Source: Companilactobacillus kimchii DSM 13961 = JCM 10707 (GTDB taxonomy: Bacteria > Bacillota > Bacilli > Lactobacillales > Lactobacillaceae). From it: 64,000 nucleotides of DNA. The stretch is taken from contig NZ_AZDH01000017.1 in NCBI RefSeq assembly GCF_001435445.1, positions 1-64,000 of the forward strand, written 5' to 3'. Position 1 is the first letter of the stretch. Each line of letters begins with the position of its first letter. Below the pieces are notes generated by a model. The model saw only the letters and a program-made list of their open reading frames with translations, ran no database searches and was not told where the DNA came from. The translations under genes were made by a program, and so were the position numbers. Shown in pieces: positions 8,767 to 17,618 of this stretch.

Positions 8767-9438
8767 TCAGACAAATCGAATACCGATACCCCAGATGGAA
8801 ACAATATAATTATTATTGGTGGCTTCGGTTAGTTTATGACGTAAGTTGCTAATATGAACATTTAAAGTGTTGTCGGAACTTTCAAAATATTCTTCATGCC
8901 AAACCATTTGAAACAACTGGCTTTTTTCATAGACCTGATGGGGATGAGACAAGAGAATTTGTAGTAAGTTGAATTCCTTTTTAGATAGTACCAAAGGTTG
9001 ATCATTGGCAGTCACTTCGTGAGTTTGATCGTTTAAGATAATATTGTCATAGGATAATAAATGATTGTCTTCAGATTGGGCCTGATTACGTAATTGTACT
9101 GAAATTCGAGCCTGTAATTCTGCTATATCAAATGGTTTAGTCAAATAATCATTAGCGCCGTCGTTAAGTAAAGCGACGGTTTTTTCTTTGCTCTGAATAG
9201 CGGTCAAGACGATGATGGGAACTTGTGATTGATCACGAATGACTTTCAAAACACTTTCACCATTGATCTGAGGCAACATCAAATCCAAAATAACTAAATC
9301 TGGTTGAATATTTTTGAATTCATTAATTCCACTGACACCGTCAAGAGATTTATAAATCAAATAATCATTTGATAGAACGTCGAATAAAAGTGCCTGAATG
9401 TCTTCGTTATCCTCAATTATTAATATTTTTGAATGCAT
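8767..9438 (-). CDS. OmpR-family response regulator
   Basis: DNA-binding response regulator, 223 residues. The receiver domain (1-115) has the acidic pair IEDNED, the phosphoacceptor Asp in LVILDLMLP, the conserved Thr in VLTA and Lys in LTKPFD. The C-terminal winged helix (about 125-223) has the SKKEFNLLQILLSHPHQV and TLNVHISNLRHKL segments. It is the partner of the kinase encoded immediately downstream. The 140-base divergent spacer toward the ABC genes is very AT-rich and contains TTAATTAATTAA-type repeats where the regulator may bind; I could not define a site. Confidence 0.92.
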   Translation of the reverse strand: MHSKILIIEDNEDIQALLFDVLSNDYLIYKSLDGVSGINEFKNIQPDLVILDLMLPQINGESVLKVIRDQSQVPIIVLTAIQSKEKTVALLNDGANDYLTKPFDIAELQARISVQLRNQAQSEDNHLLSYDNIILNDQTHEVTANDQPLVLSKKEFNLLQILLSHPHQVYEKSQLFQMVWHEEYFESSDNTLNVHISNLRHKLTEATNNNYIVSIWGIGIRFV

Positions 9439-9580
9439 ACTTTAACCCCTAATTGTTTGTTATCTTAATTTTATCGTATAAAAAAGTTGGTTTCTTTAGA
9501 ATTAATAATTAATTAAGGTTTATTTATATCTCAAATTAAGTAATGTTTTCTACTATATTAATTGAAGAGGAGGGATTGTT

Positions 9581-10492
9581 ATGACGAAAACAATTCTATC
9601 AGTGAATAATATCAGCAAGTCATTTGGCCGTTATAAAGCCATCGACAATGTGAGTTTCAACTTACAAAAAGGTGATATTTACGGTCTGATTGGTTCCAAT
9701 GGTGCCGGAAAAACCACTATTATGCGTTTGATCACACAATTATCGCCACTCAAAGTTGGTGAAATTAAGCTATTTGATCAAAGAATTAATCAGCAAGCAC
9801 TTAAACATGTGGGAGCCGTTATTGAGACTCCAGCTGCTTTTGGCAAGTTGACAGTTCAAGAAAATTTGAAATTAGTTGCCATACAGCGTGGTATCAATGA
9901 CTCTAAGAAGATTACAGAAATAATTAAATTCGTTGGTTTGACGGAAAAAGTTCATACGGAGGCTAAGAATTTGTCACTTGGTCAAAGACAGCGCTTAGGA
10001 TTAGCAATAGCTATTTTACCAGAGCCTGATTTGTTGATTTTAGATGAACCAATTAATGGACTTGATCCATCAGGAATTATTGAATTTAGAAAACTATTAA
10101 AGAAATTAAATCAGGAAAAGCAAATCACGATTCTGATTTCCAGTCATATTTTGACGGAGTTATATCAAGTGTCGACACGATTCGGCTTTATCTATAATGG
10201 GCAATTGATTAAAGAAATTACCAAAGAGGAGTTGGATAAGGCTAATCAATCTGGTCTTGTTTTAACGGTCGATGATGTTTCAAAAGCAGCACAAGTGATT
10301 GATCAAAAGTTTATGGAAAAATTCACAGTGGTTGATGATAAAAATATCTTGATCCATTCATTAGGTATTGATCCTTCCAAACTAAATCGTGAATTGGTTG
10401 AAAATGGTATCTCGGTTATCAGTTTGACTAAGGAAGAGAAATCATTAGAGGATTATTATACGAATTTGATAGGAGGGATTAAGAATGCTTAA
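9581..10492 (+). CDS. ABC transporter ATP-binding protein (BcrA-like)
   Basis: ATPase subunit of an exporter. Walker A GSNGAGKTT at about 37-45, signature LSLGQRQRLGLA, Walker B LLILDEPINGLD and the switch His in SSHIL are all intact. The C-terminal extension of about 80 residues (after residue 220) is typical of the BcrA/lantibiotic-immunity class. It overlaps the permease gene by eight bases, and a small membrane-anchored protein gene follows. Placed divergently from a short-loop kinase and OmpR regulator, so it probably removes a membrane-active compound, but the substrate is unknown. Confidence 0.9.
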   Translation: MTKTILSVNNISKSFGRYKAIDNVSFNLQKGDIYGLIGSNGAGKTTIMRLITQLSPLKVGEIKLFDQRINQQALKHVGAVIETPAAFGKLTVQENLKLVAIQRGINDSKKITEIIKFVGLTEKVHTEAKNLSLGQRQRLGLAIAILPEPDLLILDEPINGLDPSGIIEFRKLLKKLNQEKQITILISSHILTELYQVSTRFGFIYNGQLIKEITKEELDKANQSGLVLTVDDVSKAAQVIDQKFMEKFTVVDDKNILIHSLGIDPSKLNRELVENGISVISLTKEEKSLEDYYTNLIGGIKNA

Positions 10493-11252
10493 TCAATTAA
10501 GAACTGACTTCTATCGTTTAAGTCACACTTTGGGAATCTATTTGACACTACTCTTTGCTATTGGGTATTCAGCCGTTATTACTAGTAAAAATATTGTTGG
10601 TGGAATCATGGTCACGACTGATTCAATGGCAAAGCTGGATTCATCAAAGCTTTGGACATTAAAAGATGGTATTAATGCCAGCACCTTATCATCAAGTCTT
10701 CTGGTATACGCTTTTATCGGTATTTTTGTTATGACAGTTGGTTATGAATTTAGTCAAAAGACGTATAAAAATACGTTGGTTTCAGGGATAACGCGAACAC
10801 AATTTATTATTTCTAAATATTTGGTCATGTTGATCAATATTTTCGTATTAAGTCTAGTCTATTTTTTTACTAGTATTGTTACAGGGATGTTATTGTCCCG
10901 TTCTGTAGGTACAAGCTGGTCAAAATTGTTGGCAACGGTTTTTAAGACCTCCTTAGTAATTGCCTTTTTCATTAGTGTAATTTTTGGATTAGCTATCTTG
11001 GTATTACTTTTAACATCTTCAATCGTGACTGGTTCGATTTTTATTGTGATCTGTCCAATTTTGGTAACGACATTACATAACATTGCTAATTGGAGTTGGT
11101 TAAAGTACTTTGATTTCTTCAGTGTTGCAATGAAGATTAGCTTAGGGTTGATTCCTAATAATCAGTTGTGGAATTACATTTCGATTAGTTTGTTAGTACT
11201 TTTAGTTACTATCGTGTTGTCAGTAGTAGTGATCAGAAATAAGGAGATGTAA
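10485..11252 (+). CDS. ABC-2 type transporter permease
   Basis: Membrane subunit of the exporter above: 255 residues with about six hydrophobic helices. The segment YEFSQKTYKNTLVSGITRTQFIISKYLVM is characteristic of ABC-2 permeases paired with BcrA-like ATPases. The ATG lies inside the last codons of the ATPase gene (8-base overlap) behind a GGAGGG ribosome binding site, so the two are translationally coupled. One permease gene only, so it probably functions as a homodimer. Confidence 0.85.
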   Translation: MLNQLRTDFYRLSHTLGIYLTLLFAIGYSAVITSKNIVGGIMVTTDSMAKLDSSKLWTLKDGINASTLSSSLLVYAFIGIFVMTVGYEFSQKTYKNTLVSGITRTQFIISKYLVMLINIFVLSLVYFFTSIVTGMLLSRSVGTSWSKLLATVFKTSLVIAFFISVIFGLAILVLLLTSSIVTGSIFIVICPILVTTLHNIANWSWLKYFDFFSVAMKISLGLIPNNQLWNYISISLLVLLVTIVLSVVVIRNKEM

Positions 11253-11258
11253 TTCGAC

Positions 11259-11603
11259 ATGAAGAAGAAATACCTTATTGGATTAGTAATCATTGCTGTT
11301 GTGGGAATTTGGATTATTAAAAGTCCTCACGAACTGACTACTGCCCAAGTTTTGGAAAGATTCAGTTGGGTTGTAAAGCAAAATGGCAATAAACAAGGCG
11401 TAGCAAAATTTACGAAATCAAAGATGAAATTGAGAAATGGTCTACATCAACAAATTTACAAATATAAAGTTAATGATGATGATGTATTAACTATTAAGAA
11501 TGGTCAATATCGGGGAAGTTATGATATGAGAATGGAAGCAACAGATTATAAACTAGTTCCTCAAAAGCACGGTATTTCATTATCATTGATTAGAAACGAT
11601 TGA
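11259..11603 (+). CDS. Small membrane-anchored protein of unknown function
   Basis: A 114-residue protein with one N-terminal helix (about 4-23) and no lipobox or clear cleavage site, followed by a basic, soluble extracytoplasmic part rich in Lys, Tyr and Asn. I do not recognise the family. It starts six bases after the permease stop with an AAGGAGATG ribosome binding site, so it belongs to the exporter operon. Small membrane-tethered proteins encoded with BcrA-type exporters can act as accessory or immunity proteins, but that is only a guess here. Terminator follows. Confidence 0.65.
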   Translation: MKKKYLIGLVIIAVVGIWIIKSPHELTTAQVLERFSWVVKQNGNKQGVAKFTKSKMKLRNGLHQQIYKYKVNDDDVLTIKNGQYRGSYDMRMEATDYKLVPQKHGISLSLIRND

Positions 11604-11618
11604 TGAATATTACGAATA

Positions 11619-11658
11619 AAAGCAATCACATATTTAATATAATGTGGTTGCCTTTTTA
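11619..11658 (+). terminator. Rho-independent terminator
   Basis: Stem GCAATCACAT / ATGTGGTTGC (one G-T pair) with a run of five T, after the exporter operon. Confidence 0.75.
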
Positions 11659-11929
11659 GTATGAACAGACATATTTATTTTGTTATCTTATATCTCACAG
11701 TTATTGAACATGATATAGATTCGAATGTTGATCTTTGTTGATATGACAATGAAATGCCGAAAAATTATATTTAAGCATTAATAAATATAATTAATTCTGT
11801 TGGAAATTTTTAAACTATTCAATTTCGTCAAATAAATGAGCCTAATAAACTTGGAAAAATGCCTTTCTTTATTGTGAAGTTATTGATAAGTTCTAAGCAT
11901 TAATGATGGAAGTGGAAGGAATAAACATA
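11659..11929. other. AT-rich leader of the SLAP gene
   Basis: About 270 bases with no open frame of note. Probably holds the promoter and a long untranslated leader for the SLAP protein gene; I could not place a convincing -35/-10 pair. Confidence 0.4.
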
Positions 11930-12454
11930 ATGGGAACTAAAAGATTTATGTCTCTAGGTTTAGTTGTAGCAGCATTATCAATCGTTATGACAAGCATTAA
12001 CACGGTTTCGGCCGATAGTACTAGTTCTTTTATACCGTCAAAAAACGCTCAATCATCAATTACTGGGTTTGCTAGTGGCGTAACGGTAAATGAAAAATCT
12101 ATTCCACTGTATGACGTTAATGGTAAGCAATTTCCACGTTTATTAGGAGAAGGTACTTCATGGCGTGTCGATATTCAAAATACAGTTGATGGGAATATTT
12201 ACTATCGTGTGGGGAATAATGAATTTGTAAAGGGTGAGCAAGTTGTTCTTTACAAGAATGATTCAGGTAATATCAAAATCAGCACTAAAGCACCAGCAGA
12301 TCTTTATAACAGAAGTGGTGTTAGAATTTCACGTTCTTTAGCACCTAATACAGTTTGGCATACTGATCGATTCATAACGATCAATGGAATTTCCTATGTA
12401 AGAGTAGCAACGAATGAGTATGTTCAAACGGGTGACTTTGTAGCAGTAGATTAA
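11930..12454 (+). CDS. Secreted SLAP-domain protein
   Basis: Exported cell-surface protein. A signal peptide is visible (Lys/Arg, then a hydrophobic core, cleavage probably after VSADS near residue 29). The mature part holds two SLAP repeats, each ending in an aromatic/Asn motif: YYRVGNNEFV at about 92-101 and YVRVATNEYV at about 156-165. This is the repeat that attaches lactobacillus surface-layer proteins to the wall. About 174 residues, so it is essentially only anchor modules with no catalytic domain. The ATG at 11930 is preceded by GGAAGGA; an earlier in-frame ATG at 11903 lacks a site. The asnB gene follows after 50 bases without a clear terminator. Confidence 0.8.
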   Translation: MGTKRFMSLGLVVAALSIVMTSINTVSADSTSSFIPSKNAQSSITGFASGVTVNEKSIPLYDVNGKQFPRLLGEGTSWRVDIQNTVDGNIYYRVGNNEFVKGEQVVLYKNDSGNIKISTKAPADLYNRSGVRISRSLAPNTVWHTDRFITINGISYVRVATNEYVQTGDFVAVD

Positions 12455-12504
12455 ATTTTTGGATTTTAAAATAATATTTGTTTGAATGATTAGGGAGAAA
12501 AATT

Positions 12505-14403
12505 ATGTGTGGAATTGTTGGCTTTGTCGATGGCAAGATTGCCGATAAAAAACCAGTTTTGAATTCAATGATGGAAGCAATTAGACATCGTGGACCCAAC
12601 AGTGCGGGGACACTTCAAGACAAGAATGTAGCGATTGGTTTTAGACGTTTGAGTATCATTGATGTTAATAATGGGATGCAACCAATCTACAATGAAGATA
12701 AAACAAAGGCCGTTGTTTTTAACGGTGAGATTTATAATTATGTGGAATTACGAGAAAAATTAGAATCTTTAGGACATGTTTTTAGTACTTCTACAGATAC
12801 AGAAGTATTGGTGCATGGATTTGAAGAGTGGGGTATCGACGAGTTATTAAAACGAATTCGTGGTATGTTCGTTTTTATCATTTATGATTTTGAATCAGGT
12901 GAGATCACTGGTGCAAGGGACTTTTTTGGAATTAAACCTTTGTACTACTACAACCATAACGGTACTTTTCTATTTGCTTCTGAAATCAAAGCCTTTTTGC
13001 ATCATCCTAACTTTAAAAAAGAATTCAACGAAAGATCATTGAAGCCATTTTTAACTTTCCAATATTCAGCGACTGACGAAACTTTCTTTAAAAATGTTTA
13101 TCGAATCCCTGAAGGTCACTATTTTATATTTAAGAATGGTCAATTAAAGATTGTTAAGTATTGGGATATGAAATTTTCTGAAGAGAATTTATCTTTAGAG
13201 GATGCTGTAGATCAAATTGACCAAGCTATGCATGATTCGGTTAAAAAACATTCTGTTAGTGACGTGCCAGTGGGTTCATTATTATCTAGTGGAGTCGATT
13301 CCAGTTATGTGACAGCTATCTTTAAACCACAGCATACCTATTCTATCGATTTTGATACGAATACCTATGAAGAAGGTAGTGCTGCTTCAGCTTTGGCCTC
13401 CAAGTTAGGTCTGGAAAATACTAGAGGGATAGTGACCAGAGAAGAAGCTATCAAGGCGATACCGTTAATTCAATATCATATGGATGAGCCAGAAGCTAAT
13501 CCTTCTTGTGTTCCACTGTACTTTTTGACTAAATTGGCTAGTAAAGATGTGACAGTGATTCTTTCTGGTGAGGGAGCTGATGAATTATTTGCTGGTTATG
13601 CTAACTACGGTTATCACTCACATTCCAAAATAGTTCGAGCTTTAGGAGAAAATTTAAAGAAGTTGCCAAAAGGAATAAGATACAATCTAGCACGAGGATT
13701 AAAGCACCTCCCTAATTTTCCAGGTCGATTGCACTTATATGAATCAACCGCTAAAGCAGAAGAGTTCTTTATTGGACAAGCTAAAGTTTTCAGTGAAATT
13801 GAAGCTAAACAGTTATTGAAGTCTGAGTATCAAGATTCAGAGTCAGTTTCAGAAATAGTAATGAAGAGTTATCAAAAAGTCAGTCAATCTGAAGATGAAG
13901 TCAAGAAGATGCAATATTTAGATTTACATCAATTTATGGCTAAGGATATTCTTTTGAAGGCCGATCGAATGAGTATGGCTAATTCAACTGAATTACGAGT
14001 ACCATTCTTAGATACAGAAATGGCAGAGATAGCGGCGAAGATTCCTACTAAGCATCTGTTAAATAGTAAAGATAGTAAATATGCTTTGCGAGTGGCCGCT
14101 GAAAGAAATTTGCCTAAAGAATGGGCTAAGCGGGAAAAATTAGGGTTCCCAGTTCCGATTAGGGATTGGATCAAAACAGATGATGTATACCTAGAATTTC
14201 GTAAATTGTTCTCAACTGATTTTGCTAAAAAATTCTTTGACCAGTCACTAATTATAAAAATGTTGGATGATTGTCATGAAGGAAAGAACGATGATCGTCG
14301 TAAAGTATGGACGATTTATACTTTCTTAATTTGGTACAAAGTTTTCTTTATCGATGGTGGTAAGAAGCCCGATGTTGATCCACAAGTATTACTTCAAGCG
14401 TAA
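12505..14403 (+). CDS. asnB: Asparagine synthase (glutamine-hydrolysing)
   Basis: Makes asparagine from aspartate, glutamine and ATP. The N-terminal class II glutaminase begins MCGIVGF with the nucleophile Cys2, followed by RHRGPNSAG and NGEIYNY. The synthetase domain has the pyrophosphatase loop LLSSGVDSS near residue 258 and SGEGADELFAGYANYG near 354. Length 632 residues, full size for AsnB. Some class II AsnB-like proteins instead amidate cell-wall precursors, so a role in peptidoglycan or lipid II amidation cannot be excluded. The GGGAGAAA ribosome binding site precedes the ATG. Ends at a strong bidirectional terminator. Confidence 0.93.
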   Translation: MCGIVGFVDGKIADKKPVLNSMMEAIRHRGPNSAGTLQDKNVAIGFRRLSIIDVNNGMQPIYNEDKTKAVVFNGEIYNYVELREKLESLGHVFSTSTDTEVLVHGFEEWGIDELLKRIRGMFVFIIYDFESGEITGARDFFGIKPLYYYNHNGTFLFASEIKAFLHHPNFKKEFNERSLKPFLTFQYSATDETFFKNVYRIPEGHYFIFKNGQLKIVKYWDMKFSEENLSLEDAVDQIDQAMHDSVKKHSVSDVPVGSLLSSGVDSSYVTAIFKPQHTYSIDFDTNTYEEGSAASALASKLGLENTRGIVTREEAIKAIPLIQYHMDEPEANPSCVPLYFLTKLASKDVTVILSGEGADELFAGYANYGYHSHSKIVRALGENLKKLPKGIRYNLARGLKHLPNFPGRLHLYESTAKAEEFFIGQAKVFSEIEAKQLLKSEYQDSESVSEIVMKSYQKVSQSEDEVKKMQYLDLHQFMAKDILLKADRMSMANSTELRVPFLDTEMAEIAAKIPTKHLLNSKDSKYALRVAAERNLPKEWAKREKLGFPVPIRDWIKTDDVYLEFRKLFSTDFAKKFFDQSLIIKMLDDCHEGKNDDRRKVWTIYTFLIWYKVFFIDGGKKPDVDPQVLLQA

Positions 14404-14406
14404 ACA

Positions 14407-14452
14407 AAAAGTCTAGTAAAGATGGAATTATTTCCAAATTTACTAGACTTTT
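14407..14452. terminator. Bidirectional terminator
   Basis: Perfect 14-bp stem AAAAGTCTAGTAAA / TTTACTAGACTTTT between the convergent asnB and ABC permease genes. Confidence 0.88.
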
Positions 14453-14453
14453 C

Positions 14454-15206
14454 TTATACGGATTTTTTACAAAAACTGTAAATGGCTAGAATAATAAAGA
14501 TTGCAATATAGATGGCATAACCGATGGAAATCTGTGTTAACGATAGTTGAGTCATTTGATGAAAACCATGACTTTGAATTTGTTCACCAAGATTCATCAT
14601 GTTTAAAGGATTCCATTTAAGCCAATCGAATTTAGCAATTAATGCAAGTAACATTTGATTGAAGACGTTGATGACGAAGTAACCAATGATACCAATCATT
14701 AATGCAAGATTAGAACTATTGAGCAAGGTTCCTAATAGAACAACTAGACTCATTAAGAATAATAATGTTAGAAAGTTGTTGAGATTAGTTAGTAACCAAG
14801 CTTTCCAAATTTTATGAGTTAATTCAAGTTTATTAGCAAAGACAAATTTGAATACTAAACTGATCAATGAGTTACCTACAAAAAGTAAAATAGTGAAAGT
14901 TAATAATGTGATTATTTTACTAGTGATGATTTGAATGTATGAAAACTTCCGATAGAGCAGAGAACGCAAAGTCCCAAATTGTCGTTCTTTGGTAATGACT
15001 GTACTACAGATGGCGATGATGAAGAATGTAATTAGGATAATAGCCATGTAATTGTTAAGAAAGGCATCTTTATCACTTAAGAACTTAGGGTACTTTTTGG
15101 AACAAAAGACGACTAGTAGTTGAAAAAGAAATAATCCAATTAAAAATATTTGTGTGCTACGTTGTTTCATAAGTTTGTAAGATTCTTGTCTAATCAATGT
15201 TCTCAT
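14454..15206 (-). CDS. ABC-2 type transporter permease
   Basis: Membrane subunit of an exporter: 250 residues, about six helices. TKERQFGTLRSLLYRKFSYIQIITSKI is the conserved cytoplasmic loop of ABC-2 permeases. The ATG at 15206 lies two bases after the ATPase stop and its ribosome binding site GAAGGTAA is inside the end of the ATPase gene, so the pair is translationally coupled. Substrate not evident. The system resembles the BcrA/lantibiotic class at 9.6 kb but is a separate, divergent copy with no adjacent two-component system. Confidence 0.85.
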   Translation of the reverse strand: MRTLIRQESYKLMKQRSTQIFLIGLFLFQLLVVFCSKKYPKFLSDKDAFLNNYMAIILITFFIIAICSTVITKERQFGTLRSLLYRKFSYIQIITSKIITLLTFTILLFVGNSLISLVFKFVFANKLELTHKIWKAWLLTNLNNFLTLLFLMSLVVLLGTLLNSSNLALMIGIIGYFVINVFNQMLLALIAKFDWLKWNPLNMMNLGEQIQSHGFHQMTQLSLTQISIGYAIYIAIFIILAIYSFCKKSV

Positions 15207-15208
15207 GC

Positions 15209-16108
15209 TTATTTACCTTCACTATCTAAGACCTTCAAGAGCGATTCTTCGAGGTCTCCATCTTGTTGTTTAATATCGTTAATTGTGATGTTGTTGGACA
15301 ATAATAGCTGTAAAAGATCATTAATTGAAAACTTATCGGTAATAGGAATTTCCAAGGCTGTTTTATTTTCAACTTGGTAATTATTTCTTAATAATAAGTC
15401 GGAGGCCATTTCATTGTTGTCGGTTTCAATTAAGTAGAACTTCTTGTTGGCAGCTAAAAGATTGTCCATAGTCGTTGAAGTAACGATTTCACCATGATTG
15501 ATAACAATTACATCGTCAGCGATGCGTTGCAATTCACTAAGAATGTGACTAGAAATTAGGAAAGTAACACCATTCTGTTTTTCTTGAACGATTAGATCAC
15601 GTAAGTCTTTTGTAGCCTTAGGATCGAGACCATTCATCGGTTCATCTAGAATGACAAACTGTGGGTTGTTTAGGAGTGCCAAACCAACACCAAGTTTTTG
15701 CTTCATACCGAGTGAGTAACCTTTAGTCTTTTGATCAGCAAAGTGATCCATTCTCAATTTGCTGATGATATTGTTAACTTTCTGTTCCCGATCTTTACCG
15801 GTGGAGAAGAGTCTAAGCTGTTCTCGACCAGTTAGGTAAGGATAGAGACCTGGATATTCAATCAAAGCACCAACTGATTGTAGTGGTTGATGTTGTCGTA
15901 TGGAAACAGCCTTATCGTTAATAGTGATTTTACCGTCGAAAGGCAAGATACCTAAAATTGCTTTCATAATAGTTGTTTTACCAGCACCATTGGCACCAAT
16001 TAAGCCTATAATATGACCTTGTTGGACTGTGAAATTAATATTGTTCAATACCTTCTTGTTGCCAAATGCTTTGTTTAAATTTTGGATTTTTAAAAGTGTT
16101 GTATTCAA
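15209..16108 (-). CDS. ABC transporter ATP-binding protein
   Basis: ATPase of the exporter above. Walker A GANGAGKTT, signature YSLGMKQKLGVGLA, Walker B FVILDEPMNGLDP and switch His in SSHIL are intact, with a C-terminal extension of about 85 residues. I place the start at a TTG at 16108 (protein begins MNTTLLKIQNLNKAFG) because GGGAGAGG lies just upstream; extending further adds an unlikely aromatic N-terminus with no ribosome binding site. A promoter with TTGAAA and TACTGT boxes, overlapped by a TGTAC dyad, lies upstream. Confidence 0.88.
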   Translation of the reverse strand: MNTTLLKIQNLNKAFGNKKVLNNINFTVQQGHIIGLIGANGAGKTTIMKAILGILPFDGKITINDKAVSIRQHQPLQSVGALIEYPGLYPYLTGREQLRLFSTGKDREQKVNNIISKLRMDHFADQKTKGYSLGMKQKLGVGLALLNNPQFVILDEPMNGLDPKATKDLRDLIVQEKQNGVTFLISSHILSELQRIADDVIVINHGEIVTSTTMDNLLAANKKFYLIETDNNEMASDLLLRNNYQVENKTALEIPITDKFSINDLLQLLLSNNITINDIKQQDGDLEESLLKVLDSEGK

Positions 16109-16134
16109 AGAAATCCTCTCCCTTATTGTTTGCC

Positions 16135-16180
16135 TGTACCAGTACACTAATACAGTAAAGCAATAACTATGAAATTTCAA
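16135..16180 (-). promoter_or_regulatory. Promoter and dyad operator for the ABC pair
   Basis: On the minus strand, TTGAAA (16175-16180), a 17-base spacer and TACTGT (16152-16157) form a good sigma-A promoter. Just downstream, TGTAC-CA-GTACA at 16135-16146 is a dyad reminiscent of operators used by YtrA-type GntR regulators. No such regulator gene is adjacent. Confidence 0.55.
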
Positions 16181-16283
16181 CAAAAATTGACAATTAAATC
16201 ATAATTAGTTTTTAACTAATAAAATTAATAATAAATTAAAATGATGATATACTTATATTCATATTATTTAAAGGAGCATTTTT

Positions 16284-16700
16284 ATGGATATCTGGGAAAA
16301 ATTATATTTAGCAGCGAAACCATTGTATAAACCAGCTGAATTGAATGATTTTGTTTATGCAAATAACGTCGTCTGCGCTTTAGAAAGTAAATCCGGGAAA
16401 ATTTATACAGGCTATTGCATTGAAATGGCTTGTGGTACGATCAATCTTTGTGCAGAAAGAGTCGCTCTTTTGAACATGTTGCAAGATAGTGGTGAAATGG
16501 AAGTTAAACGAATCATTGCGTTTAGAGATACGCCACCATCAGGATTGGATGGATTACCATGTGGAACTTGCCGTGAAACTTTGATGGAATTTTCTAGTAA
16601 TAATAAAGACACAGAAATTATGGTTAACTATGATAAAAGAGAAACTACTACATTAGGAGAATTGTTCCCCAATTGGTGGGGGAGTATTAAGACAAAATAG
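16284..16700 (+). CDS. Cytidine deaminase-like zinc enzyme
   Basis: Member of the cytidine deaminase fold, 138 residues. The zinc motifs are both present: CAERVA near residue 57 (Cys ligand and proton-shuttling Glu) and PCGTCRETL near 92 (two Cys ligands). This Cys-x-Glu...Cys-x-x-Cys pattern is that of homotetrameric cytidine deaminase and of blasticidin-S deaminase-type proteins. The N-terminal part does not look like standard Cdd (VYANNVVCALESKSGKIYTGY), so the base deaminated is uncertain. Ribosome binding site AAAGGAG at correct distance. It is separated from the next gene by nine bases. Confidence 0.8.
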   Translation: MDIWEKLYLAAKPLYKPAELNDFVYANNVVCALESKSGKIYTGYCIEMACGTINLCAERVALLNMLQDSGEMEVKRIIAFRDTPPSGLDGLPCGTCRETLMEFSSNNKDTEIMVNYDKRETTTLGELFPNWWGSIKTK

Positions 16701-16709
16701 AGGCAAACA

Positions 16710-17276
16710 ATGGGATCAAGAATTATGCATTACTCAATGGCAAAAGTATTGGCCGACAAACATGGATACAATCAAGAATTTTTATTAGGTAGTATTGCAC
16801 CTGATGTTAATAAGAATTCTAAAGCTTCCAAAGCATTGACACATTTTATTCATGGGAAAAGAAATATTTGTCCTGAATCTTTTTTTGAAGAATATGGTCC
16901 AAACCTAACACAATTTCAATTAGGATATTATTTACATTTATTAGGGGACAAATTGTGGTTAGAAACAGTCTTTAAAAAATATATTCTTAACAACAAAAGT
17001 TATCCTAAAGCAGAATTATTAGAGAAGTATTATGCTGATTTCACAGTATTAAATCATGATTTGATTCTAAGATATAGTCTGTCTGAACCAAACTTATCTT
17101 TCCCAATCGTTACCAATGTTAAAGAAATTGAAGATACTGATTTACCATTATTAGTTGCTGAATTTAAATCAGATTTCACTGTGGTAAAGAATGAATCCTT
17201 AAAAGTATTCAATAAAAACGATATTTATCAGTATATAAACGATGGTATCAAACTTTTTGAATCAAAATGTTTTTGA
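16710..17276 (+). CDS. Zinc-dependent phospholipase C-like domain protein
   Basis: A 188-residue cytoplasmic protein that resembles the zinc-dependent phospholipase C/S1-P1 nuclease fold found in small Firmicute hydrolases. His and Asp residues are spaced as for metal binding: RIMHYSMA near the start, LLGSIAPDVNK near 30, THFIHG near 46 and GYYLHLLGDKLW near 75. No signal peptide, so it is not a secreted toxin. Actual substrate unknown. The ATG follows a weak GAGGC site nine bases after the deaminase stop, so the two may be co-expressed. Confidence 0.65.
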   Translation: MGSRIMHYSMAKVLADKHGYNQEFLLGSIAPDVNKNSKASKALTHFIHGKRNICPESFFEEYGPNLTQFQLGYYLHLLGDKLWLETVFKKYILNNKSYPKAELLEKYYADFTVLNHDLILRYSLSEPNLSFPIVTNVKEIEDTDLPLLVAEFKSDFTVVKNESLKVFNKNDIYQYINDGIKLFESKCF

Positions 17277-17570
17277 GATAATGATGAGATTTATAGCTTT
17301 TAGGATAAAAGCAGCCATAATTTTCATGGTTTTGTAGAATATAAACGTAGATTGATGGGAACCCCCTTACCTCTCATCAGTCGAAGAAGTGCTGAAATAA
17401 ATATTTTATTTTCTCGATACACGTGTTTTATGATGGACTCATTCGAATTGAATATTGCCTAGGGTGGAATCAGTAATTATAGCTTTGAATTAATGGTTCA
17501 TCTAAAATACGTAAATAAAACCTCTAACAACTAAACTATTCACAGTGGTATTTATTGACGCGCAACTGAA
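17277..17570 (+). other. Unexplained ~290-base leader upstream of the Agr-like operon
   Basis: No open frame above ten codons. It contains a GATGGGA...TCTCATC hairpin (17353-17378) and leads directly into a strong terminator whose T-run touches the ribosome binding site of the next gene. This is the layout of an attenuator or riboswitch leader, or of a small RNA gene. I cannot assign a class. Confidence 0.5.
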
Positions 17571-17607
17571 GATCTCGACCGATTGTAAAATTGGTCGAGA
17601 TTTTTTT
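17571..17607 (+). terminator. Terminator directly abutting a ribosome binding site
   Basis: Stem ATCTCGACCGATT / AATTGGTCGAGAT with one G-T pair, then seven T. The T-run is followed at once by AGGAG of the downstream gene, so read-through would be required for its expression from any upstream promoter. Confidence 0.85.
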
Positions 17608-17618
17608 AGGAGATTATA

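Noticed and set aside
17461-17476. AGGGTGGAATC resembles the start of the T-box sequence AGGGTGGNACCGCG
   Set aside because: Only the first half matches, it lies about 100 bases from the terminator, and the downstream gene is not an aminoacyl-tRNA synthetase or amino-acid gene.
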